Below the pieces are notes generated by a model. The model saw only the letters and a program-made list of their open reading frames with translations. It did not search any database and was not told the DNA's origin. From the NCBI GenBank assembly GCA_937873515.1, contig CALMYB010000010.1, forward strand, positions 1-64,000: 64,000 bases of DNA, given 5' to 3'. The position numbers and the translations under genes were made by a program. Source of the stretch: an uncultured Acidobacteriota bacterium. GTDB lineage: Bacteria > Acidobacteriota > Blastocatellia > Pyrinomonadales > Pyrinomonadaceae. Shown here one piece after another: positions 18,541-26,705 of this stretch; the stretch's first letter is position 1; every line of letters starts with the position of its first letter.

Positions 18541-20028
18541 TTAGTGTCCGTGTTCTCCAAGATCGCCTTTTGCCAACTGAGTCTTGAGGACAAAGCTACC
18601 TTTCGTAACGACTTTTTCGCCAATTTCTAATCCCTTCAAAATGATGGTGTAACCCTCGGCCTCGCCGCCGATCTCAACTTCGCGAACCTCATAAGCGCCG
18701 GGTTCGTCGTCTTTCGGGATAAAAACTATCGTCATATCTCCCTCACGTTGGATCGCACTAGATCGAATCGCTAATTCTTCACCCGTCGCCGCTGTAGTCC
18801 CGGCATAAAATCCGACCTCAGTGAACATTCCGGCTCGCAGTTTGCCGTTACTGTTTGGAACCTCGACGCGAACACGAGCCGTTCTTGTCGTCTCATCAAG
18901 TTGCGGATCGATGTATGAAACCCGGCCATTCAGATTGCCGAGGTTTGGTGATCTGATCTCGGCAACAGCACCGACATTGAGTTTAGATATATTCGATTCA
19001 GGTACGTTGGCAATAACGTAAACCGTGCTGAGATTTGAGATGGCAAAGATCGGCGTAGCCGCTTCTACGCCGGCACCGGCATTGAATTTTCGTTCGGTGA
19101 TAACGCCCGACAATGGAGCCCTGATCGCTACGAGCGACGTGTCCTTTCGGTGGTCGTCGTCTCCAGTAGTTTCAACCGGAACGCCAAGCGAACGCATTTC
19201 ATCTCCGATGTGACGAAGATCCACCTGTGATGTTTCCACCTCGGCTTTCGCTTCCTGTAACTCCCGATTGAGCGCTATGTTGGTTTGGAATTGGTAATCC
19301 GCCTTCGCCGTTCTATAGGCCGTCTCGGCGGCCACTAAATCCTTTCCGGCACCAGCACCAAGATCGATAAGCTTTTTGGTTCTCTTGAGCGTCGCGTCCG
19401 CTTCGTCCAGCTTTGCCTTCGCTTGCAAAACTGCTGATCGATTCTCTGCCTTTTGAACTCTCGAAAGATCTCGCACAGCCAACTCGTAACGCGTTTTCGC
19501 CTCGTGAAGTTTGCCGTGCATTTGAGCAAGTTGCGGGCTCGAAATAACTGCAAGGATTGCTCCTTTTTGAACATTGTCTCCGACCCCGTAATAAACACGC
19601 TCAATACGTCCGCCGACAAGCGGCGTTGCCATTTCAGTCCTTTCGGGATTCAACTCAACTGCACCCGTAACGTAGAGTTTTGAAATGGCCGGTCGCTGTG
19701 TAACAGTTTCGGTTTCGATTCCGGCCGACTCGATCATTTCGGGAGTGAGCTTTACCTCGCGGCCCGTTTCTTCCTCAGAATGTCTCGGTTCTTCCTTTTT
19801 TTCTTCGGTGACAGCCTTCTCGGCGGTCGCAGAGCGGCTGCTTATGATCCAAGCAAGTGCGACAACGGCGATAACGCCAACGATAGCTGCCGTTATGATC
19901 CATGCGAGCAGCGGTCGCTTTTTCTCACGATATTCCGGTTCGACAACTGCTCCGTTGTCGAGACGGTCAAGTTCCGCCTCATCGTTAAGGTGATGTTCGT
20001 CCTGCGCGTTTGTTTTTGTTTCGGACAT
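18541..20028 (-). CDS. czcB: CzcB-like periplasmic adaptor
   Basis: About 495 residues: acidic cytoplasmic lead, one membrane anchor (about 44-65: AWIITAAIVGVIAVVALAWI), a lysine/glutamate-rich linker, lipoyl-type halves (GVGDNVQKGAILAVISS; RAPLSGVITERKFNAG), a helical hairpin (about 155-265) and beta-barrel with YIDPQLDETTRTARVRVEV. It bridges CzcA and CzcC. I take the ATG at 20028; an upstream ATG at 20058 would overlap the czcC end by 23 bases. The protein ends in DLGEHGH, a possible histidine metal site. Confidence 0.88.
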   Translation of the reverse strand: MSETKTNAQDEHHLNDEAELDRLDNGAVVEPEYREKKRPLLAWIITAAIVGVIAVVALAWIISSRSATAEKAVTEEKKEEPRHSEEETGREVKLTPEMIESAGIETETVTQRPAISKLYVTGAVELNPERTEMATPLVGGRIERVYYGVGDNVQKGAILAVISSPQLAQMHGKLHEAKTRYELAVRDLSRVQKAENRSAVLQAKAKLDEADATLKRTKKLIDLGAGAGKDLVAAETAYRTAKADYQFQTNIALNRELQEAKAEVETSQVDLRHIGDEMRSLGVPVETTGDDDHRKDTSLVAIRAPLSGVITERKFNAGAGVEAATPIFAISNLSTVYVIANVPESNISKLNVGAVAEIRSPNLGNLNGRVSYIDPQLDETTRTARVRVEVPNSNGKLRAGMFTEVGFYAGTTAATGEELAIRSSAIQREGDMTIVFIPKDDEPGAYEVREVEIGGEAEGYTIILKGLEIGEKVVTKGSFVLKTQLAKGDLGEHGH

Positions 20029-20035
20029 AATATTT

Positions 20036-21421
20036 TTAGTTCTCCAGATTGATGCCAATGGCGATAAACAGATCTGCTTGCGAGCGGTATCTTTCTTTTA
20101 GTGTTTCTGTAAGATCTCGATTCGCTTCGAGCAGTTTCTTTTGCTCCGCGATAAGATCGGTCACCTTTAGCTCACCGAGCTCATAGACCTGTCGGATGGT
20201 GCGAATATTCTCTTGGGACCGCGGAATTACTGCTGTCTCCAAGCGAGACAAGGCACGTTTTGCTGCCTCGATCCGTTGAAATGCAGTTACGACTTCGTTT
20301 CTGATCACTGCCTCGGCGAAAGCCCTCTTTTCCTGAGCCTGACGGATCGCGATCTCGGCTTCAGCCTTTGCTCCCTGTTTCTTGTCAAAGACAGGGAGAC
20401 CGATCGAGACACCAAACGTCAGGCTTCGATCGCTTTGAAAATAAGATCCACGCGGGTCGTCAAAATTCGAACGCCCTTGCGTATAACGCGAATATGCCGT
20501 CACATCGGGCTTGCTTTGAGACCGGATAAGGCGAAGCCCGGCACTGGCGAGTTGTTCTTCCAGTTCGGCAACCCGCAGTTCGGGTCTAGATCGAAGAGCA
20601 ACGGTTACGCCTGTTTCGCTCGTGTCAGGAAGCTGCGGGATCTGGGCGGCGGAGATATCTTCGCGAAGTTTTAACGATTGGTCGTAAGGGACGCCGGCGA
20701 AGAATTTCAATTTGGTCAGAGCAGTTTGGATCGCGCCTTCGGAAAGCTCACGCCTGGCCCTGAGCCGTTCGACTTCGGTCTGTAGAAGATTTAATTCCAG
20801 CGGCGGAGTCTCGCCTTCGTTAACGCGAATCTGGACGAACCGAATCATTTCGGTGTCTAGTTCTAGAAGCTCGTCGAGTACTTGAATTTCCCTTAAAGCA
20901 CTAAGCGCCTCCGCATAGGCGGCAAAAACCCTTCCGGTGATCTCTCGCTGCCGGGTTGTGAGCTCGGCCTCGCGCAAGACGATCTCGGCATTTGCGAGAT
21001 CGATCCGCTTCTGCCGTTGACCGTAAACATCGACCGGCAAAGAGAATCCAACGCTCAATTCGCGATCTCCCGCAGAGCCGACCAGCCTTCCAACCGACTG
21101 CTCAACCTCGAGGGTTGGATTAGATCGAAGTCTGGCCTGAGTAAGGCGAGCCCGCGTCTTGTCGATCTCAAGGCGGGCGATCTTTATCTCGCCGTTATTC
21201 GCTATGGCAAGACGCACGATCTCGGCGAGCGAAGAGCCGTCCGTTTGACTGTAGTATCTATCGGCAAACGGAGAAACGATCCGCTTCGCAGTTTCTCGCG
21301 GACGTGATTTTCCAATTGAACTTAACGATCCCGCATAGGGCTCGATCACACTTGCCGATTCCTGCGAATACGCCGGAACCGCTGCCGCAATTACGGCAAT
21401 ACAAATTATCTTTTTGAACAT
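20036..21421 (-). CDS. czcC: CzcC-like TolC-family outer-membrane channel
   Basis: About 461 residues with signal peptide (MFKKIICIAVIAAAVPAYSQ) and two outer-membrane efflux repeats rich in coiled-coil heptads. SLAEIVRLAIANNGEIKIAR and YELGELKVTDLIAEQKKLLEA are the usual repeat signatures. The start at 21421 is chosen by the signal peptide; the frame extends to 21484. It lies 7 bases ahead of czcB and 89 bases after the DUF6660 gene. Confidence 0.88.
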   Translation of the reverse strand: MFKKIICIAVIAAAVPAYSQESASVIEPYAGSLSSIGKSRPRETAKRIVSPFADRYYSQTDGSSLAEIVRLAIANNGEIKIARLEIDKTRARLTQARLRSNPTLEVEQSVGRLVGSAGDRELSVGFSLPVDVYGQRQKRIDLANAEIVLREAELTTRQREITGRVFAAYAEALSALREIQVLDELLELDTEMIRFVQIRVNEGETPPLELNLLQTEVERLRARRELSEGAIQTALTKLKFFAGVPYDQSLKLREDISAAQIPQLPDTSETGVTVALRSRPELRVAELEEQLASAGLRLIRSQSKPDVTAYSRYTQGRSNFDDPRGSYFQSDRSLTFGVSIGLPVFDKKQGAKAEAEIAIRQAQEKRAFAEAVIRNEVVTAFQRIEAAKRALSRLETAVIPRSQENIRTIRQVYELGELKVTDLIAEQKKLLEANRDLTETLKERYRSQADLFIAIGINLEN

Positions 21422-21510
21422 TCGTAAACCTATCTCAAAATGATCAGCAAACAGGCTAAGGCGCGAACTATCGCACGTTAGCAACTAGGGACGCATGAAT
21501 GCTATTTGAG

Positions 21511-21849
21511 TTAGGCTTTTGGCGGTTGCCAAATGGAAAAGGAACGAGTGGATTCGTATGGGGACTTGTACTGAGAAAATTCAGCGGTCGCTTTCTCAAG
21601 ATTTTGAAACGTGGTTGCGGGTACCGAATACACGATGTTCGGCACGGAATTAATCCCGCAGCAAGAGCAAACACAAAACGGCGAACACAGATCATCAGGG
21701 CTGTTGTTCGTATCCTGCGACGACTGATCTAGGTGGGCAACCGTCTGAATCTCATGCCACTGATTGTCGCGCGGCAAGAGACCGTCCTTGCACGGCTGAA
21801 CCGCAAGAACAAGTAAATACGCAACGAAAATGAAAGTTAGAACTCTCAT
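21511..21849 (-). CDS. DUF6660-like small secreted cysteine-rich protein
   Basis: About 112 residues with a hydrophobic N-terminus, a first motif LAVQPCKDG, then DLCSPFCVCSCCGIN and the C-terminal SFSIWQPPKA. This pattern matches my recollection of DUF6660, a small periplasmic protein encoded ahead of TolC-type genes of metal pumps. The Cys cluster is a likely metal site. Start at the second ATG (21849) gives a cleaner signal sequence. It is the first gene of the czc operon, downstream of a sigma-54-like promoter. Confidence 0.7.
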   Translation of the reverse strand: MRVLTFIFVAYLLVLAVQPCKDGLLPRDNQWHEIQTVAHLDQSSQDTNNSPDDLCSPFCVCSCCGINSVPNIVYSVPATTFQNLEKATAEFSQYKSPYESTRSFSIWQPPKA

Positions 21850-21929
21850 TGAACTAGATGTTCTCAAATTGTGATCAGTTTTGTCCAGTTAGCTCTTATC
21901 CATCCTACGGGTGGGTGGGACGTTCGACC

Positions 21930-21945
21930 AGCAAGAAAACCACCA
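21930..21945 (-). promoter_or_regulatory. Candidate sigma-54 promoter of the czc operon
   Basis: Minus-strand TGGTGGTTTTCTTGCT keeps the invariant GG and GC ten bases apart and the TTGC of the -12 box; the -24 box matches only as TGG. It lies 81 bases upstream of the DUF6660 start and immediately after the genes of an NtrC-type two-component pair, whose regulator is expected to need sigma-54. Confidence 0.5.
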
Positions 21946-21983
21946 GTGGTTGAAAATATACAATTCTGAATCATTCATGGATT

Positions 21984-23105
21984 TCAAAAATTCGCTGAAA
22001 CCTCGAAAGGAATGGTCAAACTAAAAGTGGTCAGATGGGTCGAGCGTTTTGCCGACAAGTGTCCACCATGTTGCGTCGCTATTTTATGGGCAATTGAGAG
22101 GCCAAGCCCTACTCCTTTCTCTTTCGTCGTGTAGAACGGATCGAAAACCTTTGAGAGACTCTTCGGGTCAAGCCCGACCCCTGAATCTTCTACCTCAATC
22201 ACTAGATCATTGGCCTGCTGAAGAGTTCGGAATGTCAGAGTTTGATCAATACGCGAAGGTGACATAGCCTGCAAACTGTTGATGGCTAAATTTAATAACA
22301 CCTGCTTGATCTGCTCGGCATCGACCAGGATCAACGGGAGATTCTCCTGGAAATCTTTATGAATAATAATCGATTGAGACGAAGCTTGGTTCTCGATCAA
22401 ACCTATGATTGAGTTAACGATATCGTTTGGGTTAATTGGAATTTTAGACGGTTCAGTCGGTCGTGCGAAGCGTAGAAATTCGCCCACCAACCGATCTAAC
22501 CTATCTATTTCGCATTTCGCGAGGCCTACAAACTCTCTTCGCGGACTGTCGACTTTGAGCTCGTCCTCTAGTATCTCTATAGCTCCCCTGATTGACGCGA
22601 GTGGATTTCGGACCTCGTGAACTATGCCGGCCGAAAGTTCGCCTAGTGAAGTCAGTTTTTCTGCTTGAAGCAACTGCTGAAAGGTCGTCTGTAGCTCGTC
22701 GTAGGCTTTTCGTTTTTCCTCGGCATTTCGTTCGGCCCTTTCTCGAGCCTTTCTAAGCCGATCGCCCAGCGCACCCATTATTCCTCCAACCAGGTTAAAG
22801 ATGACTATTTCCGCGTATTGATTGATCGAATAGTCAAAATGGCCATGCTGCCAATGCAAGTAGACGTGCGGTGAATAAACGATCGTCGTAAATATCGAAG
22901 CGGCCAACCCGCCGCGCAGACCAAAAAGCAAAGCGGCCGTAATGATCGGAATGTAGTAGAGCCGCTGATAGATTTCATGCCAGACAACTTGGTCGGTCGG
23001 TGTGAGAAAATGGAGAACAGTGACGAGAACGATCGTAATACCGATTGCAATCCAGACGTATAGGCGGTTGCGCGACGAACTGATACTAAATGATTCTGAG
23101 TCCAT
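21984..23105 (-). CDS. Membrane sensor histidine kinase (NtrB/ZraS-like)
   Basis: A 373-residue kinase: several membrane helices without a large periplasmic domain (about 15-120; a MASE-like sensor), a short coiled coil (about 120-150), HisKA with the phosphorylated His in ELSAGIVHEVRNPLASIRG (about residue 163), and HATPase_c with the N box (NLAINSLQAM), DSGVGLDP and the GVGLGLSIAHKI box. It should phosphorylate the NtrC-type regulator 30 bases upstream. The membrane-embedded sensor suggests it reads metal or envelope stress. Confidence 0.88.
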   Translation of the reverse strand: MDSESFSISSSRNRLYVWIAIGITIVLVTVLHFLTPTDQVVWHEIYQRLYYIPIITAALLFGLRGGLAASIFTTIVYSPHVYLHWQHGHFDYSINQYAEIVIFNLVGGIMGALGDRLRKARERAERNAEEKRKAYDELQTTFQQLLQAEKLTSLGELSAGIVHEVRNPLASIRGAIEILEDELKVDSPRREFVGLAKCEIDRLDRLVGEFLRFARPTEPSKIPINPNDIVNSIIGLIENQASSQSIIIHKDFQENLPLILVDAEQIKQVLLNLAINSLQAMSPSRIDQTLTFRTLQQANDLVIEVEDSGVGLDPKSLSKVFDPFYTTKEKGVGLGLSIAHKIATQHGGHLSAKRSTHLTTFSLTIPFEVSANF

Positions 23106-23135
23106 TACCTAAAATAGCGACAGCTTCGAATCTGA

Positions 23136-24503
23136 TCATTCGAATCCGTACTTTTGCATCCGATATATCAATGCACTTCTCGAAATACCTAAATGTTTAG
23201 CAGTTTGCGACTGATTTCCCCCATGCTGTAGGAGCGATGTTCGGATAATTTCCCCTTCCAAGGCTTCAAGATCGATTGGCTCCGAGGGTAGGTCAAACCA
23301 TAATCCGTTTTTTGTTGAAGAAGGATTTCTTACATTTTCAGGTACATCACCAAGCGCCAAAGTGTCTCCATCAGAAAGAACGACCATCCTTTCTATTAGG
23401 TTCTCCAATTCCCGTACGTTTCCCATCCATGCGTACTCGAAAAACACTTTGAAGACCTCGCGACTTACTTTAGGAGACCGAATACCATATTTCGAAGCGC
23501 ATCTTGCAACAAAATGTTCGGTTAACACAGGCAGATCCTCTCGTCGCTCACGTAATGGTGGCAATACAATTGGAACCACTGCAAGTCGGTAGTAGAGATC
23601 TTCGCGAAATGCGTTTTCTTTTATAAGTTCAGTCAGGTTTTCGTTGGTTGCCGCGATTATTCGGACATCAATTCTACGCGGCGTGTTCTCACCAAGGCGA
23701 GTTACTTCCTGTTCCTGTAAGACCCGTAAAAGTCTCGTTTGCGACTGTAGTGGCATCGAACTTATCTCATCAAGAAACAAAGTACCGCCACTAGCCTCCT
23801 CAAATTTCCCCTTAGATTCTCCTATTGCTCCAGTGAACGCCCCTTTTTTATATCCAAATAGCTCCGCTTCAATCAGTGTCTCCGGTATTGCGGCACAGTT
23901 TATAGCGACAAAAGGGTTGTCCCTACGCGTGCCGGAGGAATGTATGCCTTTCGCGATCAATTCTTTTCCGGTCCCTGACTCTCCTTCTATAAGGACGGTG
24001 ACATTTGTCTTTGACACTCTCTCGACAAGATCAAAGACCTGAAGCATCTTCTCAGATGTTCCGACAACGTTCTCTAGGCGAAATTCCTCATGTACCTGCC
24101 GTCTCAGTCGTCTATTTTCCGCAAGGGCGTTGCCGTATTTTAGGGCTTTCTCGACAGTAAGGAGAATTTCCTGACGGTTAAAAGGCTTGGTTATAAAATC
24201 AAAAGCCCCGCCGCGCATCGCATCTACCGCTGTATCTATGTCACCAAAAGCCGTGATAACAATAATAGGTATTTCGCTGTTGATCGCCGTCGCCTGTTGG
24301 ACGACTTGCGAACCTGTCATCTTTGGCATTCGCCAATCTGTTATCAAGCAGTCGAAAGCTTCATTCGAATACTGTTTTAACGCCTCGCGACCATCGCTCT
24401 CGCTTACAACAATATGACCCGCGCCAGTAAGCTGGAACTCAAGAACACGGCGGAGCGAATCATCATCATCAACGAGTAAAATCTTAGCGGAAGCGCCTGT
24501 CAT
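23136..24503 (-). CDS. NtrC-family sigma-54-dependent response regulator (ZraR-like)
   Basis: A 455-residue regulator: receiver domain (1-120; Asp in DCLITDWRMPK, Lys in FITKPF), sigma-54 AAA+ domain (about 140-375; Walker A GESGTGKE, sigma-54-contacting GAFTGA, Walker B GGTLFLDEIS) and a C-terminal Fis-type helix-turn-helix (QTAKHLGISRSALIYRMQKYG). It activates promoters read by sigma-54 RNA polymerase. The nearest fitting promoter precedes the DUF6660-czcCBA genes. A perfect 12-base palindrome CGCTTTAAAGCG at 24563-24574, 60 bases upstream of its start, could be its own site. Confidence 0.92.
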   Translation of the reverse strand: MTGASAKILLVDDDDSLRRVLEFQLTGAGHIVVSESDGREALKQYSNEAFDCLITDWRMPKMTGSQVVQQATAINSEIPIIVITAFGDIDTAVDAMRGGAFDFITKPFNRQEILLTVEKALKYGNALAENRRLRRQVHEEFRLENVVGTSEKMLQVFDLVERVSKTNVTVLIEGESGTGKELIAKGIHSSGTRRDNPFVAINCAAIPETLIEAELFGYKKGAFTGAIGESKGKFEEASGGTLFLDEISSMPLQSQTRLLRVLQEQEVTRLGENTPRRIDVRIIAATNENLTELIKENAFREDLYYRLAVVPIVLPPLRERREDLPVLTEHFVARCASKYGIRSPKVSREVFKVFFEYAWMGNVRELENLIERMVVLSDGDTLALGDVPENVRNPSSTKNGLWFDLPSEPIDLEALEGEIIRTSLLQHGGNQSQTAKHLGISRSALIYRMQKYGFE

Positions 24504-24584
24504 GCAATACTCATTCTACCGCAAATGTCAGAGGCCCGCATGGCACGGCTGTAACCCGTTGTCGCTTTAAAGCGCCCGGTCCTG

Positions 24585-25343
24585 TCAATGCGCTTTTTCG
24601 GCGGGGCGCTGAGGGAAGGTGTAAATAAATGCCACGATCAAAACCAGTAAGACTGCCGACGCGGTAAAGCGGCTGAGAGCGAGGCCGCCGTGGTCGAGAG
24701 GTTTGTCGAGAAAGTCACCGACGACAGCACCTAAAGGTCTTGTAAGTATGAAGGCGACCCAGAAAAGCGATGCCCTTGAGATGCTCGTGAAGCGATAAAG
24801 AAGATACGTCAAGAGCAACGCAGCACCGAAGACGGCAGCGGCGGCCAGATAGCCAAGATCGAGACTGTCCGCAAACCAGTCGCCAAGTGCGGTTCCCAGC
24901 GTTTGCGAGAACATTATCGTCACCCAATAAAAGATCTCGACCTTTGGCGTGTTCACGCTTTCGACCGAGACTGTTCCCATCACTAAGCGCCAGACAAGAA
25001 GCGAAAGTAGAACAAAAGTTAGCAATATCGCCGAGCCACCGGTGTAACCTATCCCCAAATCACGAGTTGCGTAATCTGCCATCGTTGTGCCAACCGTTGT
25101 TGTAGCCACTATCGTCAGCCAGTAGAGAGCCGGGTGGAATTTGCTTGCTTTGATCTGCACGGCGACGGCGGCGACAAATATGAGTGCGAAAATTCCCGTG
25201 CTCACCAGATAACCAAGGTCAAGCGACATCGATAAAGCGTCGCCGCCGGTTTCGCCAAGTGTCGTGGCAAATATCTTTACTATCCAGAAAATAAGGGTTA
25301 CGTGTGGTACTTTGCTTACCAGCTCTTTTGTCTCTGTATTCAT
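24585..25343 (-). CDS. COG4705-type membrane protein
   Basis: A 252-residue inner-membrane protein with about eight hydrophobic segments. Four internal repeats are visible: each has an aromatic/Trp-led helix followed by T-x-G-x-x-x-x-D and L-D/G-x-G (TLGETGGDALSMSLDLGY, TVGTTMADY, TLGTALGDWFADSLDLGY, PLGAVVGDFLDKPLDHGG). I recall this family as COG4705, uncharacterised, frequent in metal-resistance regions. The intramembrane acidic residues suggest cation transport, by inference. GGGAGG precedes the start. Confidence 0.72.
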   Translation of the reverse strand: MNTETKELVSKVPHVTLIFWIVKIFATTLGETGGDALSMSLDLGYLVSTGIFALIFVAAVAVQIKASKFHPALYWLTIVATTTVGTTMADYATRDLGIGYTGGSAILLTFVLLSLLVWRLVMGTVSVESVNTPKVEIFYWVTIMFSQTLGTALGDWFADSLDLGYLAAAAVFGAALLLTYLLYRFTSISRASLFWVAFILTRPLGAVVGDFLDKPLDHGGLALSRFTASAVLLVLIVAFIYTFPQRPAEKAH

Positions 25344-25376
25344 GTATCCTCCCGTAGTTTTTTTTTCCAGGCGACC

Positions 25377-26135
25377 TCAAAAATCGACTCGCAATCCCGC
25401 GTAGCCGATAAAACGCGGATCGTATCCCGGCCTGATGCTGCGTCCTCCAGAAAGTAAGAGCGTCAGGTGGTTTGAGAGCTTTGCACGCGAACCGAGGTTA
25501 AATGCGATCTGGCTTTTACCAAGTTGCTGCTTTGGACCGGTGCCGTGAATCTCGCTCATCAGTTCGAGCGACCTAAACTGCTTTCCGACGATAAGGCCGT
25601 AAATAATCTCGTCCGGGCCTCGTTTGAGCCGATAACCGACGTCGCCGCCCACGGCGAATTTGCCGATCTTCGTTTGCCATTGCATCGGCATCAGGAATTC
25701 GGGCCCTTTGTCAACAACGCCGCGTCGAACGGACGACGAAGGATTGTTGAATTCAAACTGCGGATAGATAGACATTGCGACGCGATGCTTTTTGTCGTCG
25801 TCGCGAAATCGCCATCGAACGCCTATATTTGTGTTTCCTAGTCCCTGAATGCCGAGCTGACCGTTACGATGCAGAACGAGCCACGGAATCTCTACCTTTA
25901 GCTGCGTGTTCCTGCTTAGTCCGTAATTTATGTCGAGCAACGGTGTCGAAAAAAGCCGCGTATCGAACCCCCGTTCGAGCGTAAAGGCAGTGTTTATCTC
26001 AAAGTGACCTCTCGGAACGGTCTCCGTGTCGTCGGTGATCATCGGCGGACCACCCTGCGAGAACGCCGTGAAGGTGTGGAACAGTGTGAGCAAGACCAGG
26101 ACGCTCCAGATAAAAACCGTGCGCTTCGTAATCAT
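25377..26135 (-). CDS. Outer-membrane porin-like protein (phenol MetA-pathway type)
   Basis: About 252 residues: signal peptide ending FSQ, then GGPPMITDDTETVPRGHFEINTAF, a hallmark of the transporter family annotated as putative MetA-pathway of phenol degradation, followed by amphipathic beta strands and a C-terminal GLRVDF strand with terminal Phe. I expect an outer-membrane beta barrel. The start is the ATG at 26135 with GGAG upstream; the frame also has a TTG two codons earlier. It precedes the COG4705 gene on the same strand. Confidence 0.75.
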   Translation of the reverse strand: MITKRTVFIWSVLVLLTLFHTFTAFSQGGPPMITDDTETVPRGHFEINTAFTLERGFDTRLFSTPLLDINYGLSRNTQLKVEIPWLVLHRNGQLGIQGLGNTNIGVRWRFRDDDKKHRVAMSIYPQFEFNNPSSSVRRGVVDKGPEFLMPMQWQTKIGKFAVGGDVGYRLKRGPDEIIYGLIVGKQFRSLELMSEIHGTGPKQQLGKSQIAFNLGSRAKLSNHLTLLLSGGRSIRPGYDPRFIGYAGLRVDF

Positions 26136-26213
26136 GTTCAATCTCCAAAAACCGAAAGTGACGGGCGGACTTTACGGAATGCTGATCTAAACATCCGCCC
26201 GTCCCGGAGAAGG

Positions 26214-26624
26214 TCAGTTCTTCCCCTTCTTCTTTGCGTCCGCGGCTTTCTCTTTTGCTTCGGCCTCGGCGTTTTCCTCCGACTTGTGAACGACTTTGCC
26301 CGTTTTAGCATCGACCCATATCTCGGTGATCGTGCCGGTCGCGTTGCGGATATCGAACGAGTAAACCAGCTTGCCGTGCTCTTTTTCGAGCTCCTCGCTT
26401 TCAACGGTTCCGTTGTCCTCGCGCAACGCGGTCTCGCGTGACTGAGCCAATGTGATCTTCGCCTTCTTCGCGAGTTTTGCGCTTGCTTTGCTTTCACGTT
26501 CGCCGCTTTCGTTCTTTTCGCCGCGTTCGCGTTCTTGAGCGGAAACGCTTGCGGCCGAAAGGCCGAAAACCCCGAGTATCAGAAAAGATAAGACTGCGAA
26601 TTGTGTAATTGATCGGTTTTTCAT
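26214..26624 (-). CDS. PepSY-domain periplasmic protein
   Basis: A 136-residue secreted protein: signal peptide (about 1-29, ending VSAQ), a charged segment of Arg/Glu/Lys repeats, a PepSY domain (about 47-118: ITLAQSRETALREDNGTVESEELEKEHGKLVYSFDIRN with TITEIWVDAKTGKVV) and a Lys/Glu/Ala-rich tail. PepSY modules act as periplasmic inhibitors or sensors. It lies 81 bases downstream of the cusS gene, so it is likely part of that regulatory unit or its target. Confidence 0.88.
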   Translation of the reverse strand: MKNRSITQFAVLSFLILGVFGLSAASVSAQERERGEKNESGERESKASAKLAKKAKITLAQSRETALREDNGTVESEELEKEHGKLVYSFDIRNATGTITEIWVDAKTGKVVHKSEENAEAEAKEKAADAKKKGKN

Positions 26625-26705
26625 ATTGTTGTTTCTCCATTCATAAATTACTCACCATTGTCGCGAGTTCACGAACAGAATAACTAAATGAAAATAAATG
26701 GAAGA

